DNA of 36,859 nucleotides from DTU063 sp001512695 (GTDB lineage Bacteria; Bacillota; Thermosediminibacteria; Thermosediminibacterales; Tepidanaerobacteraceae), in the NCBI GenBank assembly GCA_049658265.1, contig JBASOM010000003.1, positions 1-36,859 of the forward strand, given 5' to 3'. Of this stretch, positions 16,377 to 24,638 are shown piece after piece; positions within the stretch are counted from its first letter, which is position 1, and every line of letters begins with the position of its first letter. Both the position numbers and the translations under genes were made by a program. Under the pieces are notes generated by a model. It made no database searches and had not been told where the DNA came from. It worked only from the letters and a program-made list of their open reading frames with translations.

Positions 16377-16435
16377 AGTGAAACGGCAAAGTTCAGTTAT
16401 ACGGCATCCATCTCTGATAGCATTGTTGTATTTTT

Positions 16436-17116
16436 TTAATTGTTGTTTTTCCTTTTTACCCTTACCCAACCGGTAAGCATAGACTGGCTCTTAGCAATAT
16501 CCTCGGTATGGGCCAGGTATATGTGAAGCATAATGGTGATGACGAAATAAATTGAAATAAAGTACTTGGTCGTTCTAAGGTACTGGGGCAGAATCAACTT
16601 TGACAAAAGCGATAATGCAGAAGTTTTGGATACAAAGGATGAGTTTAGCAGCATAATGCCGGTAAAAGTTTGATACAGTATGCCCATTAGCCAGGACAGC
16701 ATAGTTATTTTCTGTCCGATGTTGTACTTAGTCCTTAAAGCTGGAGGGTTTTCCCTCAAAAAAAGATAGTATTTTGCAAGGTCGGGAAATGTCTTAAAAT
16801 CTTTTAGTTTTATGGAAAAATTCCTGTAATCTCCGGACATAAAGGCGTACCCCAGGCGATACAGCACAATGCCAAAGGCCACAAAGCCAGCAGATATGTG
16901 GATGAATCTTATCGATTTCATTGGAACTAGGGCATATGCACAACTTATCATCAAACCGCTGATAATGGTAAGGGAAAGACTTGCGACTAGTACCCAGTGA
17001 AAGATCCTTATGGGGAGTGGATACAAGAGTATATTGACATAAGAGATCGTGACAATATTCCTTTTTTTTACAGCTATGTCTTGAGCTTCCTTTGATTCCT
17101 CAAAGGATTTCAACAT
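16436..17116 (-). CDS. [NiFe]-hydrogenase cytochrome b subunit
   Basis: The 226-residue integral membrane protein has four main hydrophobic segments and histidines at the places expected for two b-type hemes: LPIRIFHW (about 35-42), IRFIHISAG (about 68-76) and IMLHIYLAH (about 198-207). This fits the HyaC/HupC cytochrome b family, which passes electrons from the hydrogenase small subunit to the quinone pool. It is the last gene of the operon. Its ATG lies inside the 3' end of the large-subunit gene (17 bp overlap), so translation is probably coupled. The soluble N-terminus of about 28 residues is slightly long. Confidence 0.85.
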   Translation of the reverse strand: MLKSFEESKEAQDIAVKKRNIVTISYVNILLYPLPIRIFHWVLVASLSLTIISGLMISCAYALVPMKSIRFIHISAGFVAFGIVLYRLGYAFMSGDYRNFSIKLKDFKTFPDLAKYYLFLRENPPALRTKYNIGQKITMLSWLMGILYQTFTGIMLLNSSFVSKTSALSLLSKLILPQYLRTTKYFISIYFVITIMLHIYLAHTEDIAKSQSMLTGWVRVKRKNNN

Positions 17117-18503
17117 ATTTTTCCCGCCCTTTCATGTCAATCATATGTACTGCACAGGCAAGGCAGGGGTCAAAGCTTCGGGCAACTCTCCCCACCTCGA
17201 TGGGTTGGTCAAAATCTTCTATCGGCGTGCCTATTAATGCCTCCTCGACGGGCCCGCGCCTGCCTTCGTCATCCCGCGGCGAACAGTTCCAGGCAGAGGG
17301 TGTGATAATTTGATAATGTGTTATCCTGCCGGCTCTCATCCTCATCCAGTGGCCAAGGCCCCCTCTCATGGCCTCCACCATCCCGATTCCCTCCGCATTT
17401 GCCGGCATATCGTACGGTGTAAATACAGGCTTTCCTATCTCAAGCTGCCGGCACCATTCTTCCATCATCTCTGATACGATATTCGCCTCCATTACTCGAG
17501 CGGCAATCCGGTCCATGGCGCTGTGGCCGCCCTTGTAATCACCGCTTAAGATGAGCCTGGCCAGTGGCCCGCCCTCCACCGGATGGCCTTTGTACCTGGG
17601 GGCCTTTACCCAGGAATATGCGTCCTCTTTGCCGGTATCGGGCTGGGTTTCCCCTTCCTCCGGATGCAGGGGAGGGGAAGCTCTGTACCAGGAATACTTT
17701 ATATGCTCGGTGATGGCCATGGCATCCAGCTTTTCCCGTTTTTTGCCGATGATTATGCCGGGCTTAAAGTAAAAATCATCTTTTTTGTCGGGATGGGGAA
17801 ACATGCCGAAGGCCATCAAATTGCCGGTGCCGATGCCTATCTTGTAATAATCTTCATAAGCTGTTGCTATTTTTTCCAAATCAGCCATCATCTTATTTTG
17901 AACAAAACTCCGCACTTTTTGAAGTAGCGACATAAACATGCGCACATTGTCAGCAGTGGGTGGGACCGTGGCGCCACCCGCCAAAATGCCGTGGTTGTGG
18001 GGGATTTTGCCACCGAATATGGTGACCATGTCATGGACTGCCCGGGATATGTGTATACTTTCCATGTAGTTTTCGTAAATTTTATCGCTTTCGGTTCTAG
18101 AAAGGCGATAGTCTACTTCATATCGGGGGACAAAGGGTGGCCTGTCGGGTCCCCTGACAAAATCCGGTACGGTCAGAAAGTAAAAGTGCCGAATGTGGTT
18201 TTGCAAAAGGTCTGCTCCAAAGAGCAGATTCCTGATGATGATGCCGTTTCTTGGGGGCTTAATCTTAAAAGCGTCCTCCAGGGCGAGGCTGCTGGCAAGG
18301 CCGTGGGCGGTAGAGCATATGCCGCATATGCGCTGGGTTAAATATACGGCATCCCTGGGGTCCCTGCCGTGTAGAATCTTTTCTATCCCCCTGAAAAAGA
18401 TACCGCTTGAATATGCATCTACCACCTGGCCATTTTCGATATTTACGTCGATGCGCCAAAAACCGTTCAGCCTGGTTATTGGACTGATGATCTTAGTAGG
18501 CAA
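17100..18503 (-). CDS. [NiFe]-hydrogenase large (catalytic) subunit
   Basis: The 467-residue protein has both Ni-Fe ligand motifs: RICGICSTAHG (Cys60, Cys63) and DPCLACAVH (Cys447, Cys450, His453). A 14-residue C-terminal extension (454-467) follows the His and should be removed by a maturation protease after nickel insertion. The protein is short for a group 1 enzyme (usually above 550). The start codon is a TTG four bases after the small-subunit stop, behind AAGGTGA, which implies coupling. With the Tat-exported small subunit and cytochrome b it forms an outward-facing, membrane-bound, probably H2-oxidising complex. No hyp or protease gene is in the window. Confidence 0.93.
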   Translation of the reverse strand: MPTKIISPITRLNGFWRIDVNIENGQVVDAYSSGIFFRGIEKILHGRDPRDAVYLTQRICGICSTAHGLASSLALEDAFKIKPPRNGIIIRNLLFGADLLQNHIRHFYFLTVPDFVRGPDRPPFVPRYEVDYRLSRTESDKIYENYMESIHISRAVHDMVTIFGGKIPHNHGILAGGATVPPTADNVRMFMSLLQKVRSFVQNKMMADLEKIATAYEDYYKIGIGTGNLMAFGMFPHPDKKDDFYFKPGIIIGKKREKLDAMAITEHIKYSWYRASPPLHPEEGETQPDTGKEDAYSWVKAPRYKGHPVEGGPLARLILSGDYKGGHSAMDRIAARVMEANIVSEMMEEWCRQLEIGKPVFTPYDMPANAEGIGMVEAMRGGLGHWMRMRAGRITHYQIITPSAWNCSPRDDEGRRGPVEEALIGTPIEDFDQPIEVGRVARSFDPCLACAVHMIDMKGREKYVEIL

Positions 18504-18507
18504 ACAA

Positions 18508-19791
18508 TCACCTTCTCAACTTCCTGGTAACCAATTTTTTCGGCCTTTTTATTTTTGGCCGAGAGGGGATCAGCTCCCGGGAAATTTCTTCACAGTGTTT
18601 TGCGGTGTTTTCCGGCTTTGCAACCGATTTATTTTCAGACCCTGACGGGGATTTTTCCACGCCTTGCATGTCTTCATCCGAAATCTTATCCCCACTTAAC
18701 TTCTCCTCCACAACTTTCTCCAGCTCTTTGCCAACATCTTTGGTTTCGCTGGATTCTGCAAGGTGCCTGAATATGCGGCCCTTAGCGGCACTTACAATGG
18801 CATGAGTTCCGATGGCTGCTGCGGCAGTGCCTATGGCAGCTTTCCCGATTAATGAAGCATTTACATTTATATTAGGCAGATTCACATCCTGCAGATGGGC
18901 AAAAAAAGGTGACATTCTATCTGGGAATTCGGGGCTAACGCAGCCTATGCAGGGGGTATTGGCACCTACCGGCCAATTTAAGTGCATGCTGTTCCACTTC
19001 CGGGTAGGGCAGTCGGAGTATGTAACGGGACCTTTGCAGCCTATTTGAAATAGGCATCCCTCATCTCCCGGTTCTTTTGCAAAAATGCCGTTTTCAAAGT
19101 GCTGACGCCTTGGACAAAAATCGTGTATGGTATGCCGGTAAAACATACGGGGCCGTCCAAAGGCATCGAGACTGGGAACGCCGTATAAAATAACATGGGA
19201 TAAAGTTCCCACGAACCAGTCCGGATGTGCAGGGCATCCAGGCACGTTTATGACCTGGATCCCTTTTAATACCTTGTGCACCGGGACAGATCCTGACGGA
19301 TTGGGACTTGCCGCATAAGGGCCTCCGAAGGATGCACAGGTACCTATAGCTATGACATGCTTTGCCCGCTTGCCCAAGAATTTGACTGCATCGATGTCTT
19401 TAAGAGGAGTGCCGTCTTCGTAGTAACCGGTAATTCCGTAAAAGCCATTGTCCCTTGTGGGAACGGTGCCTTCCGCCACCAGTATGTACCTTCCCTCTTC
19501 GCGGCTTGCCACATCGTACAGGTGCTGTAAGGCAAGCTCACCTTCGGCGGCCATCATGGTATTTTGAAATTCAAGATTTATCGTATCTTTTATCAGCTGC
19601 TCCACATCAGGGTTTAAAGTGTTGGCAAAGGAGAGAAAGTCCCCGGTGCAGGTCATCATTTCAAGCCATATGACCGTTACTTTTTCTCCCCGTTCATCTA
19701 AAGCTTCAGCAACTTTCGGCAGCAAAATCCCCGACAGGCTGAGAGCTGCTGAAGAGAGGCACAGTTTTAAAAATTCCCGCCGCGTTATCAT
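18508..19791 (-). CDS. [NiFe]-hydrogenase small (FeS) subunit, Tat-exported
   Basis: ATG at 19791 is chosen because AAGGAG lies seven bases upstream, giving a Tat signal TRREFLKLCLSSAALSLSG; an ATG at 19809 precedes that site. The 427-residue protein carries the cluster ligands of the family: GTCASFGG and VPGCPAHPDW (proximal), HTIHDFC plus GCLFQIGC (distal His/Cys3), and SDCPTRKW plus PCIGC with NWP (medial 3Fe-4S type). The first proximal motif reads CTGD (Cys48, Asp51) where most enzymes have CTGC. A weak membrane segment (about 312-336, Ala/Gly-rich) is followed by a 91-residue hydrophilic tail, acidic then strongly basic, in place of the usual short tail. Confidence 0.92.
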   Translation of the reverse strand: MITRREFLKLCLSSAALSLSGILLPKVAEALDERGEKVTVIWLEMMTCTGDFLSFANTLNPDVEQLIKDTINLEFQNTMMAAEGELALQHLYDVASREEGRYILVAEGTVPTRDNGFYGITGYYEDGTPLKDIDAVKFLGKRAKHVIAIGTCASFGGPYAASPNPSGSVPVHKVLKGIQVINVPGCPAHPDWFVGTLSHVILYGVPSLDAFGRPRMFYRHTIHDFCPRRQHFENGIFAKEPGDEGCLFQIGCKGPVTYSDCPTRKWNSMHLNWPVGANTPCIGCVSPEFPDRMSPFFAHLQDVNLPNINVNASLIGKAAIGTAAAAIGTHAIVSAAKGRIFRHLAESSETKDVGKELEKVVEEKLSGDKISDEDMQGVEKSPSGSENKSVAKPENTAKHCEEISRELIPSRPKIKRPKKLVTRKLRR

Positions 19792-19878
19792 ATAACTCTC
19801 CTTAAACATGGCAGGGGGACGTTTCGCTTGCCATATTTGGCTTCTGCTAATGTTGTTGGGCGGAACCGGCTCCGCTTT

Positions 19879-19955
19879 GAATATTTTGTACCCGTCCCCA
19901 AAAGTTTAAAGTTCATGAATATTTTGTACCCGTCCCAAAAAATTCAAAAGTTCAT
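19879..19955. repeat. Tandem 38/39-bp direct repeat upstream of the hydrogenase operon
   Basis: Two adjacent copies, 19879-19916 and 19917-19955. Both begin GAATATTTTGTACCCGTCCC and end GTTCAT, differing only by small changes in an A-rich middle. They lie between the divergent hydrogenase and beta-propeller genes. The GGGACGGGTAC core (minus strand) resembles dispersed extragenic repeats in Firmicutes, but a paired operator is also possible. Confidence 0.7.
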
Positions 19956-20087
19956 TTTTATGGGCTTGTTAATAGAATTTACCTTCTGTTGACGATTTAT
20001 TCGGGGCAAAGAGCTGTAACCGACTGCTTGTGCACTGAATATAATATTTATATCGCAAAGCTTATTATAAGGCTAGGTGGTGTTGCC

Positions 20088-21356
20088 TTGAGCTTGCCTA
20101 GAGTAGCTTTTGGCAGTCGTCAGCTAAAAAAACAAAGGCCCCTGATTAAGGGGACCGATGTGCGTCGGCTGCAGCAGGCCTTAAAACATTTGGGATTTTT
20201 TCGTGCCCGAGTTGACGGGGTATTTGGATATAGAACCTCCGAGGCGGTCAGGGAATTTCAGAGCTTTTTCAAGCTAAAACAAAATGGTAAAGTCTCGGAC
20301 GATGAGTTTAATATATTAACAGAACTGGTGCAGGCAGGAATAAACAAGTGGCACACTCCCTGTCATGACTTTGCCCATACTGGGTACTTGCCGGCTCCGA
20401 TTACTGCACAACTTACACTTAGCAAGACCTGGAATATTTCCGATGTTCTTTGGCTAAACTCCACCTCAGACAGGTTGATTGTGACAACAAAAGAGCAGGT
20501 CCTCGCCATAAGCTTAATATCGGGGAAAGTGCTTTGGAGGACTGCTAAGATTTTTCCCGTGGCAGCCCCTGTCATATCCGAAGGGCAACTGCTCATACCA
20601 GCACAAAACCTTGAAATACTCGATTTATTTTCCGGCAAAAGGCTACAAAGCATAAGCCAAGATAATTTTACTACAGCCGTTGCCGCAAGGGGTGGGAAAA
20701 TTTATGCCTCTTCATGGGGAAGCCTTCATGCCTTCGACCGAAAGGGCAAGGCACTGTGGAAGTACAGGACCTCTGGCGCCTTTTGCACTTCACCGACCTT
20801 GGGATATGATTTGATTTACTTTGCCTCGTACGACAGAAACATCTACTGTCTCGATGACGAAGGGACCCTCTACTGGAAGACAAAAGTCTCCGATATGATA
20901 AAGCTTCCCCTGGCCATATGGGACGGCAAGATTTTTGCAGTATCGCAGGATGCTCGGATTTATGCCATAAATCCCCTGTTGGGAAGCCTCATATGGCAAA
21001 AAAAGTTTACCGATGATGAGCTTATGATGCCGGCCTTCCATCCGGATTTTATGCTCCTGGCAAATTACAAGGGAGAAGTGGTCGCTATCAGCTTTCAAAG
21101 TGGCCAGACAAAATGGGCGGCAGACTTGCCTGCTGCTCCCACAACATCGCCCGTAGTATTGAAGAAAACGTGTTTTATAGGGACCGAAGGGGGGCTCGTG
21201 GCATACGATATTGAAAGTTTAAAATGTAGACGGTTCCTGGAAGGTGAAACGATAAGGGCGATTGCGCCGGCAGCTTTGAGCCTGTTTGTGGCAACTGATA
21301 AAAAGTTGGTGAAGCTTGTGCCGAACCAAGAACCCCACCCAACACGCAAGCAATGA
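20088..21356 (+). CDS. Peptidoglycan-binding domain plus PQQ-type beta-propeller protein
   Basis: TTG at 20088 is preferred because AGGTGG lies seven bases before it and TATAAT at 20040-20045 would start transcription just upstream; an ATG at 19989 in frame has no ribosome site. The 422-residue product has a PG_binding_1 domain (about 20-78; GTDVRRLQQALKHLGFF...VDGVFGYRTSEAVREFQ) and then about seven PQQ-like propeller blades (about 85-415) with repeated 'G-K-V-L-W', 'G-K-A-L-W-K' and 'G-S-L-I-W-Q-K' closures. No signal peptide is visible from this start, which is odd for a wall-binding protein. Probably a binding or scaffold protein; no enzyme signature. Confidence 0.8.
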   Translation: MSLPRVAFGSRQLKKQRPLIKGTDVRRLQQALKHLGFFRARVDGVFGYRTSEAVREFQSFFKLKQNGKVSDDEFNILTELVQAGINKWHTPCHDFAHTGYLPAPITAQLTLSKTWNISDVLWLNSTSDRLIVTTKEQVLAISLISGKVLWRTAKIFPVAAPVISEGQLLIPAQNLEILDLFSGKRLQSISQDNFTTAVAARGGKIYASSWGSLHAFDRKGKALWKYRTSGAFCTSPTLGYDLIYFASYDRNIYCLDDEGTLYWKTKVSDMIKLPLAIWDGKIFAVSQDARIYAINPLLGSLIWQKKFTDDELMMPAFHPDFMLLANYKGEVVAISFQSGQTKWAADLPAAPTTSPVVLKKTCFIGTEGGLVAYDIESLKCRRFLEGETIRAIAPAALSLFVATDKKLVKLVPNQEPHPTRKQ

Positions 21357-21516
21357 TTGCAGTTGGGTCCCGGGAAACTTGCGCTTTGTAAAAGAATCCC
21401 ATCCTCATTTTATTGTCCCTACTGTTTAAGTGTGGTATTATTGACCATAGCTAATACAATAACATCGTGTATAAAATACACAAATTCACAAAACAGGACG
21501 GAGCTGAACAATCCAA

Positions 21517-22314
21517 ATGAGCAATATACCCATCGGAGTCTTTGATTCGGGTATTGGAGGCCTGACTGTAGCCGGCGAAATCATGAAACTGTTACCCGGA
21601 GAAAATATAGTCTATTTTGGAGACACGGCACGGGTGCCCTATGGTTCCAAATCACCGGAAGCGATTACGCAATTTGCCTTTGAAGGCCTAAAATTCTTGC
21701 TGAGCCAGGATGTTAAACTAATCGTCATAGCCTGCAACACCGTCAGTGCCACCTGTCTTGAAGAGCTTGCCGCCTCAACAAGGGTGCCGGTCCTTGGAGT
21801 TATAGAGCCGGGGGCCAGGGCTGCGGTAAATGCTACCAGGAATCACAGGGTGGGAGTAATCGGCACCGAGCGCACCACAAAAAGCCGTGCCTACGAAAGG
21901 GCCATTAATGCCTTAAACGAAAGCATCAGCATATATTCAAAGGCCTGCCCCTTGTTTGTTCCGCTGGTAGAAGAGGGCTGGCTGGAAAATGAAGCTGCCT
22001 TAATCACCGCCAAAATCTACCTGGAACCCCTAAAGGGGCAGGGAATAGATACCCTGGTACTAGCCTGTACCCACTATCCACTTTTAAAGCCGGCAATAGG
22101 GCAAATCATGGGAAGAGGAGTTCGGCTGGTGGACTCGGCAGAAGAGACGGCCAAGGAAGTTTGGCAGATATTAAATGGGGGCAACCTACTTCGAAAAGCC
22201 AATGCACCGGCAAGTTATCGGTATTTTGTCAGTGACGATCCGGAAAAATTTGTCCGTGTGGGCGAAAAGTTCCTTAAAAGATCCATTGAGCCCATAAGCG
22301 TAATTGAATCTTGA
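21517..22314 (+). CDS. murI: Glutamate racemase
   Basis: The 265-residue protein interconverts L- and D-glutamate for peptidoglycan synthesis, in the cytosol. Catalytic pair: Cys73 in VIACNTVSA and Cys184 in LACTHYPLL, with the adjacent His186. The N-terminal IGVFDSGIGGLTV and the GDTARVPYG segments are standard. The length is normal. The ribosome site is weak (GGAG 13 bases before the ATG). A terminator follows, and the next gene is an asparaginase in its own unit, so murI is probably monocistronic. Confidence 0.95.
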   Translation: MSNIPIGVFDSGIGGLTVAGEIMKLLPGENIVYFGDTARVPYGSKSPEAITQFAFEGLKFLLSQDVKLIVIACNTVSATCLEELAASTRVPVLGVIEPGARAAVNATRNHRVGVIGTERTTKSRAYERAINALNESISIYSKACPLFVPLVEEGWLENEAALITAKIYLEPLKGQGIDTLVLACTHYPLLKPAIGQIMGRGVRLVDSAEETAKEVWQILNGGNLLRKANAPASYRYFVSDDPEKFVRVGEKFLKRSIEPISVIES

Positions 22315-22330
22315 TAAATATATTTAAATG

Positions 22331-22362
22331 ATGACCACTCATTTCCAGGTGGTCATTTTTAT
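22331..22362 (+). terminator. Intrinsic terminator after murI
   Basis: ATGACCAC (22331-22338) pairs with GTGGTCAT (22349-22356); the stem can extend inward. The right arm runs into TTTTT. Confidence 0.75.
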
Positions 22363-22458
22363 CCATCTAATATATGCAATTTCCCCACTTGTTGCAGAAG
22401 GATTAATTAGATTTGTGAAGAAATAAAATATAACCCATGCAAGATGGAGGTAACAACC

Positions 22459-23457
22459 GTGAAAAGGAAAATTGCATTTATAGCTACGGGCGGCACTATC
22501 GCTAGTGTCCCGACTCCTGAAGGCTTGCGGCCTGCCTTTACGGAAAAAGAGATGCTAGACTTGGTACCCGAGCTTTCTAGTATTGCCGAAATTGAGGGCC
22601 ATCTCATTATGAACATCGACAGTTCCAATATGCAGCCTGAGGACTGGCCAGTAATAGCCAAAAAGACCCTGGAAGCCCTGGCAAGCTGTGACGGTGCGGT
22701 CATCGCCCATGGCACCGATACCCTGGCATACACTTCTTCGGCTTTGACCTATATGCTCACACACTTAAAAAAGCCGGTTATTATTACCGGTTCCCAAAGG
22801 TCCATAGGAGAAGAGGAAAGCGATGCTGCTCGCAATCTCATTGACAGCTTTAAGGTGGCCGTCTCGGGACAGGCCGGGGTATTCGTGGTATTCGGCGGCA
22901 AAATCATTATGGGGGACAGGGCTTCCAAGGTAAAGACCGAGAGCATTGATGCCTTTGCCAGCATCAATGCAGCGGAAGTGGGTTTTGTTGAAAGCGATAT
23001 CCGCTGGGACAAAGAGCTTTTGCGAAGAGAGAGAGCTAGGCTCGAAGGTATCTGGCAGAAACTGCTGAAAGGCGAAGGCCAAATCGATGATAGCGACCAA
23101 GCCAAAGATGCCGTAATTTACGATGCCATTGACCCGCAGGTGCTGCTTATCAAACTTTACCCTGGCATGGAGCCCGATGTACTGCTATATGCAAAGGACA
23201 GGGGCTATCATTCGCTGCTCATCGAGGCTTTTGGCATGGGGGGAGTCTGCTTTCGAGAGCCCAGGAATTTGATTCCCGCAATTGAGGAATTGATAGCGGC
23301 AGGGATCACCGTTGCCGTTACTACACAGGTGCCCTTTGAAGGGGCTGATTTGACCAGGTATGAAGTTGGCCAAAGGGCGCTCAAGGCCGGTGCCATCTCC
23401 ACCGGCGACATGACCCGGGAAGCTGTCTTAGTTAGACTGATGATGAAAAATATTTGA
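22459..23457 (+). CDS. ansA: L-asparaginase (type I, cytosolic)
   Basis: GTG at 22459 is chosen because GGAGGT lies seven bases upstream; an ATG at 22444 overlaps that site. The 332-residue protein hydrolyses asparagine to aspartate and ammonia. It has the nucleophile motif IATGGTIAS (Thr13) and the second active-site motif AHGTDTLAYTSSAL, followed by TGSQRSIGEEESDAARNL. There is no signal peptide, which fits the cytoplasmic AnsA type. It ends inside the -35 element of the pyr promoter and so abuts the pyrimidine operon; its product aspartate is a substrate of the PyrB step. That link could be functional or coincidental. Confidence 0.9.
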   Translation: MKRKIAFIATGGTIASVPTPEGLRPAFTEKEMLDLVPELSSIAEIEGHLIMNIDSSNMQPEDWPVIAKKTLEALASCDGAVIAHGTDTLAYTSSALTYMLTHLKKPVIITGSQRSIGEEESDAARNLIDSFKVAVSGQAGVFVVFGGKIIMGDRASKVKTESIDAFASINAAEVGFVESDIRWDKELLRRERARLEGIWQKLLKGEGQIDDSDQAKDAVIYDAIDPQVLLIKLYPGMEPDVLLYAKDRGYHSLLIEAFGMGGVCFREPRNLIPAIEELIAAGITVAVTTQVPFEGADLTRYEVGQRALKAGAISTGDMTREAVLVRLMMKNI

Positions 23458-23482
23458 CAAGGCTTCTTTGCTGTGATATATT
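23454..23482 (+). promoter_or_regulatory. Sigma-A promoter of the pyr operon
   Basis: A perfect TTGACA (23454-23459), a 17-bp spacer and TATATT (23477-23482). The asparaginase stop codon TGA (23455-23457) is contained in the -35 hexamer. Confidence 0.85.
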
Positions 23483-23504
23483 TAAAAAAATAAAAACTGA
23501 AAGC

Positions 23505-23612
23505 AACCTTTAAATCTGGTCCAGTGAGGCCGGGAAGGTTAAGCGCATGAGAACTTGCAGCAACTTCTAGGGACACGAATGCCTTTTTCCGCCTCGGAAA
23601 AAGGCTTTTTTG
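23505..23612 (+). promoter_or_regulatory. PyrR-type attenuator leader of the pyr operon
   Basis: The stem AACCTT (23505-23510)/AAGGTT (23535-23540) encloses a purine-rich loop, TCCAGTGAGGCC (centred near 23525), that closely matches the UCCAGAGAGGCU binding loop of the PyrR anti-antiterminator. Downstream is an intrinsic terminator: GCCTTTTTCC (23581-23590), a five-base loop, GGAAAAAGGC (23596-23605) and TTTTTT. In Bacillus, PyrR with UMP stabilises the first stem and so permits termination. pyrR itself is not in the window. Confidence 0.8.
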
Positions 23613-23661
23613 ATAAACTCAGCTTAGCTGCCATACTTATGCGGAAAATTCCCCAAACCTA

Positions 23662-23688
23662 CCCTGCCCTTACTGGGCAGGGTTTTTT
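23662..23688 (+). terminator. Second intrinsic terminator in the pyr leader
   Basis: A perfect 8-bp GC-rich stem (CCCTGCCC 23662-23669, GGGCAGGG 23675-23682), a five-base loop and six T residues, only 30 bp before pyrB. No second PyrR loop is seen in front of it. Confidence 0.85.
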
Positions 23689-23717
23689 AGTAAACTTAAC
23701 TTGGAAGGAGGAGCTTT

Positions 23718-24638
23718 ATGCTCAGCCAAAAACACCTCTTGGGCCTTGAAAATGTGAAAAAATCCGATATCGAACTTCTCCTTGATACTGCGGAATCCTT
23801 TAAAGAAATCATGGACAGGGACGTAAAAAAGGTTCCCACCCTCCGGGGAAAATCCATAGTGAACCTCTTTTACGAACCCAGTACCAGGACCCGGACTTCC
23901 TTTGAGCTTGCAGGCAAATACCTCAGCGCCGACACCATCAACTTTACATCTTCTGCAAGCAGTGTGCGAAAGGGTGAGAGCTTAAAGGATACCGCCAAAA
24001 CCCTAGAGATGATGGGGGTAGATGCCGTTATAATCAGGCACAGCAGCTCGGGGGCGGCAAGTTATTTGACCCGCCATGTTTCAGCATCGGTGATAAACGC
24101 AGGTGACGGCACCCATGAACATCCCACCCAGGCTTTGCTTGACATGCTTACGGTGAGGGAAAGGAAGGGGACCCTGTCGGGCCTGAAAGTTGCCATAATA
24201 GGCGATATACTTCACAGCCGCGTGGCCAGGTCAAACATCTTCGGCTTTACGAAAATGGGCTCGGAAGTTTATGTGGCTGGCCCCAGCACCCTGATGCTCC
24301 CGGACATTGAACAGACGGGAGCAAAGCTGGCCGAGACAATTGAAGAGGCCGTCAAAGATGCAGACGTAGTAATCGCCCTTCGGATTCAGCTGGAACGGCA
24401 GCAGAAGGCCCTTTTCCCCACTATAAGGGAGTACGCCAGGCTTTTCGGCCTAAACAGGGACAAGCTGGCCCTGGCCAGGCCCGACGCCCTACTGCTGCAT
24501 CCCGGCCCCGTCAATCGTGGAATCGAGCTTACATCTGAAATAATCGACGGGCCCCAATCCGTCATCAACCAGCAGGTGAGAAGCGGCGTCGCCGTGCGCA
24601 TGTCGGTACTATACCATCTGATAGGAGGAAGCCGATGA
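23718..24638 (+). CDS. pyrB: Aspartate carbamoyltransferase catalytic subunit
   Basis: The 306-residue enzyme joins carbamoyl phosphate and aspartate to carbamoyl-aspartate, the first committed pyrimidine step. Carbamoyl-phosphate motif STRTR at residues 55-59, RKGESLKDTAKTLE in the 80s loop, and HPTQALLDMLT near 135. There is no regulatory pyrI gene, as usual in Firmicutes. AAGGAGGAG lies six bases before the ATG. The stop overlaps the pyrC start (ATGATGA), so the two are translationally coupled. It is the first gene of the operon, behind the PyrR leader and two terminators. Confidence 0.96.
   Translation: MLSQKHLLGLENVKKSDIELLLDTAESFKEIMDRDVKKVPTLRGKSIVNLFYEPSTRTRTSFELAGKYLSADTINFTSSASSVRKGESLKDTAKTLEMMGVDAVIIRHSSSGAASYLTRHVSASVINAGDGTHEHPTQALLDMLTVRERKGTLSGLKVAIIGDILHSRVARSNIFGFTKMGSEVYVAGPSTLMLPDIEQTGAKLAETIEEAVKDADVVIALRIQLERQQKALFPTIREYARLFGLNRDKLALARPDALLLHPGPVNRGIELTSEIIDGPQSVINQQVRSGVAVRMSVLYHLIGGSR

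Noticed and set aside
19879..19955. CRISPR array
   Set aside because: Only two repeat units without spacers and no cas genes.
21357..21545. 62-codon frame before murI
   Set aside because: No ribosome site or homology, and it runs into the murI start in another frame.
23500..23717. T-box riboswitch in front of pyrB
   Set aside because: No T-box core (AGGGUGGNACCGCG) is present; the loop matches the PyrR site instead.
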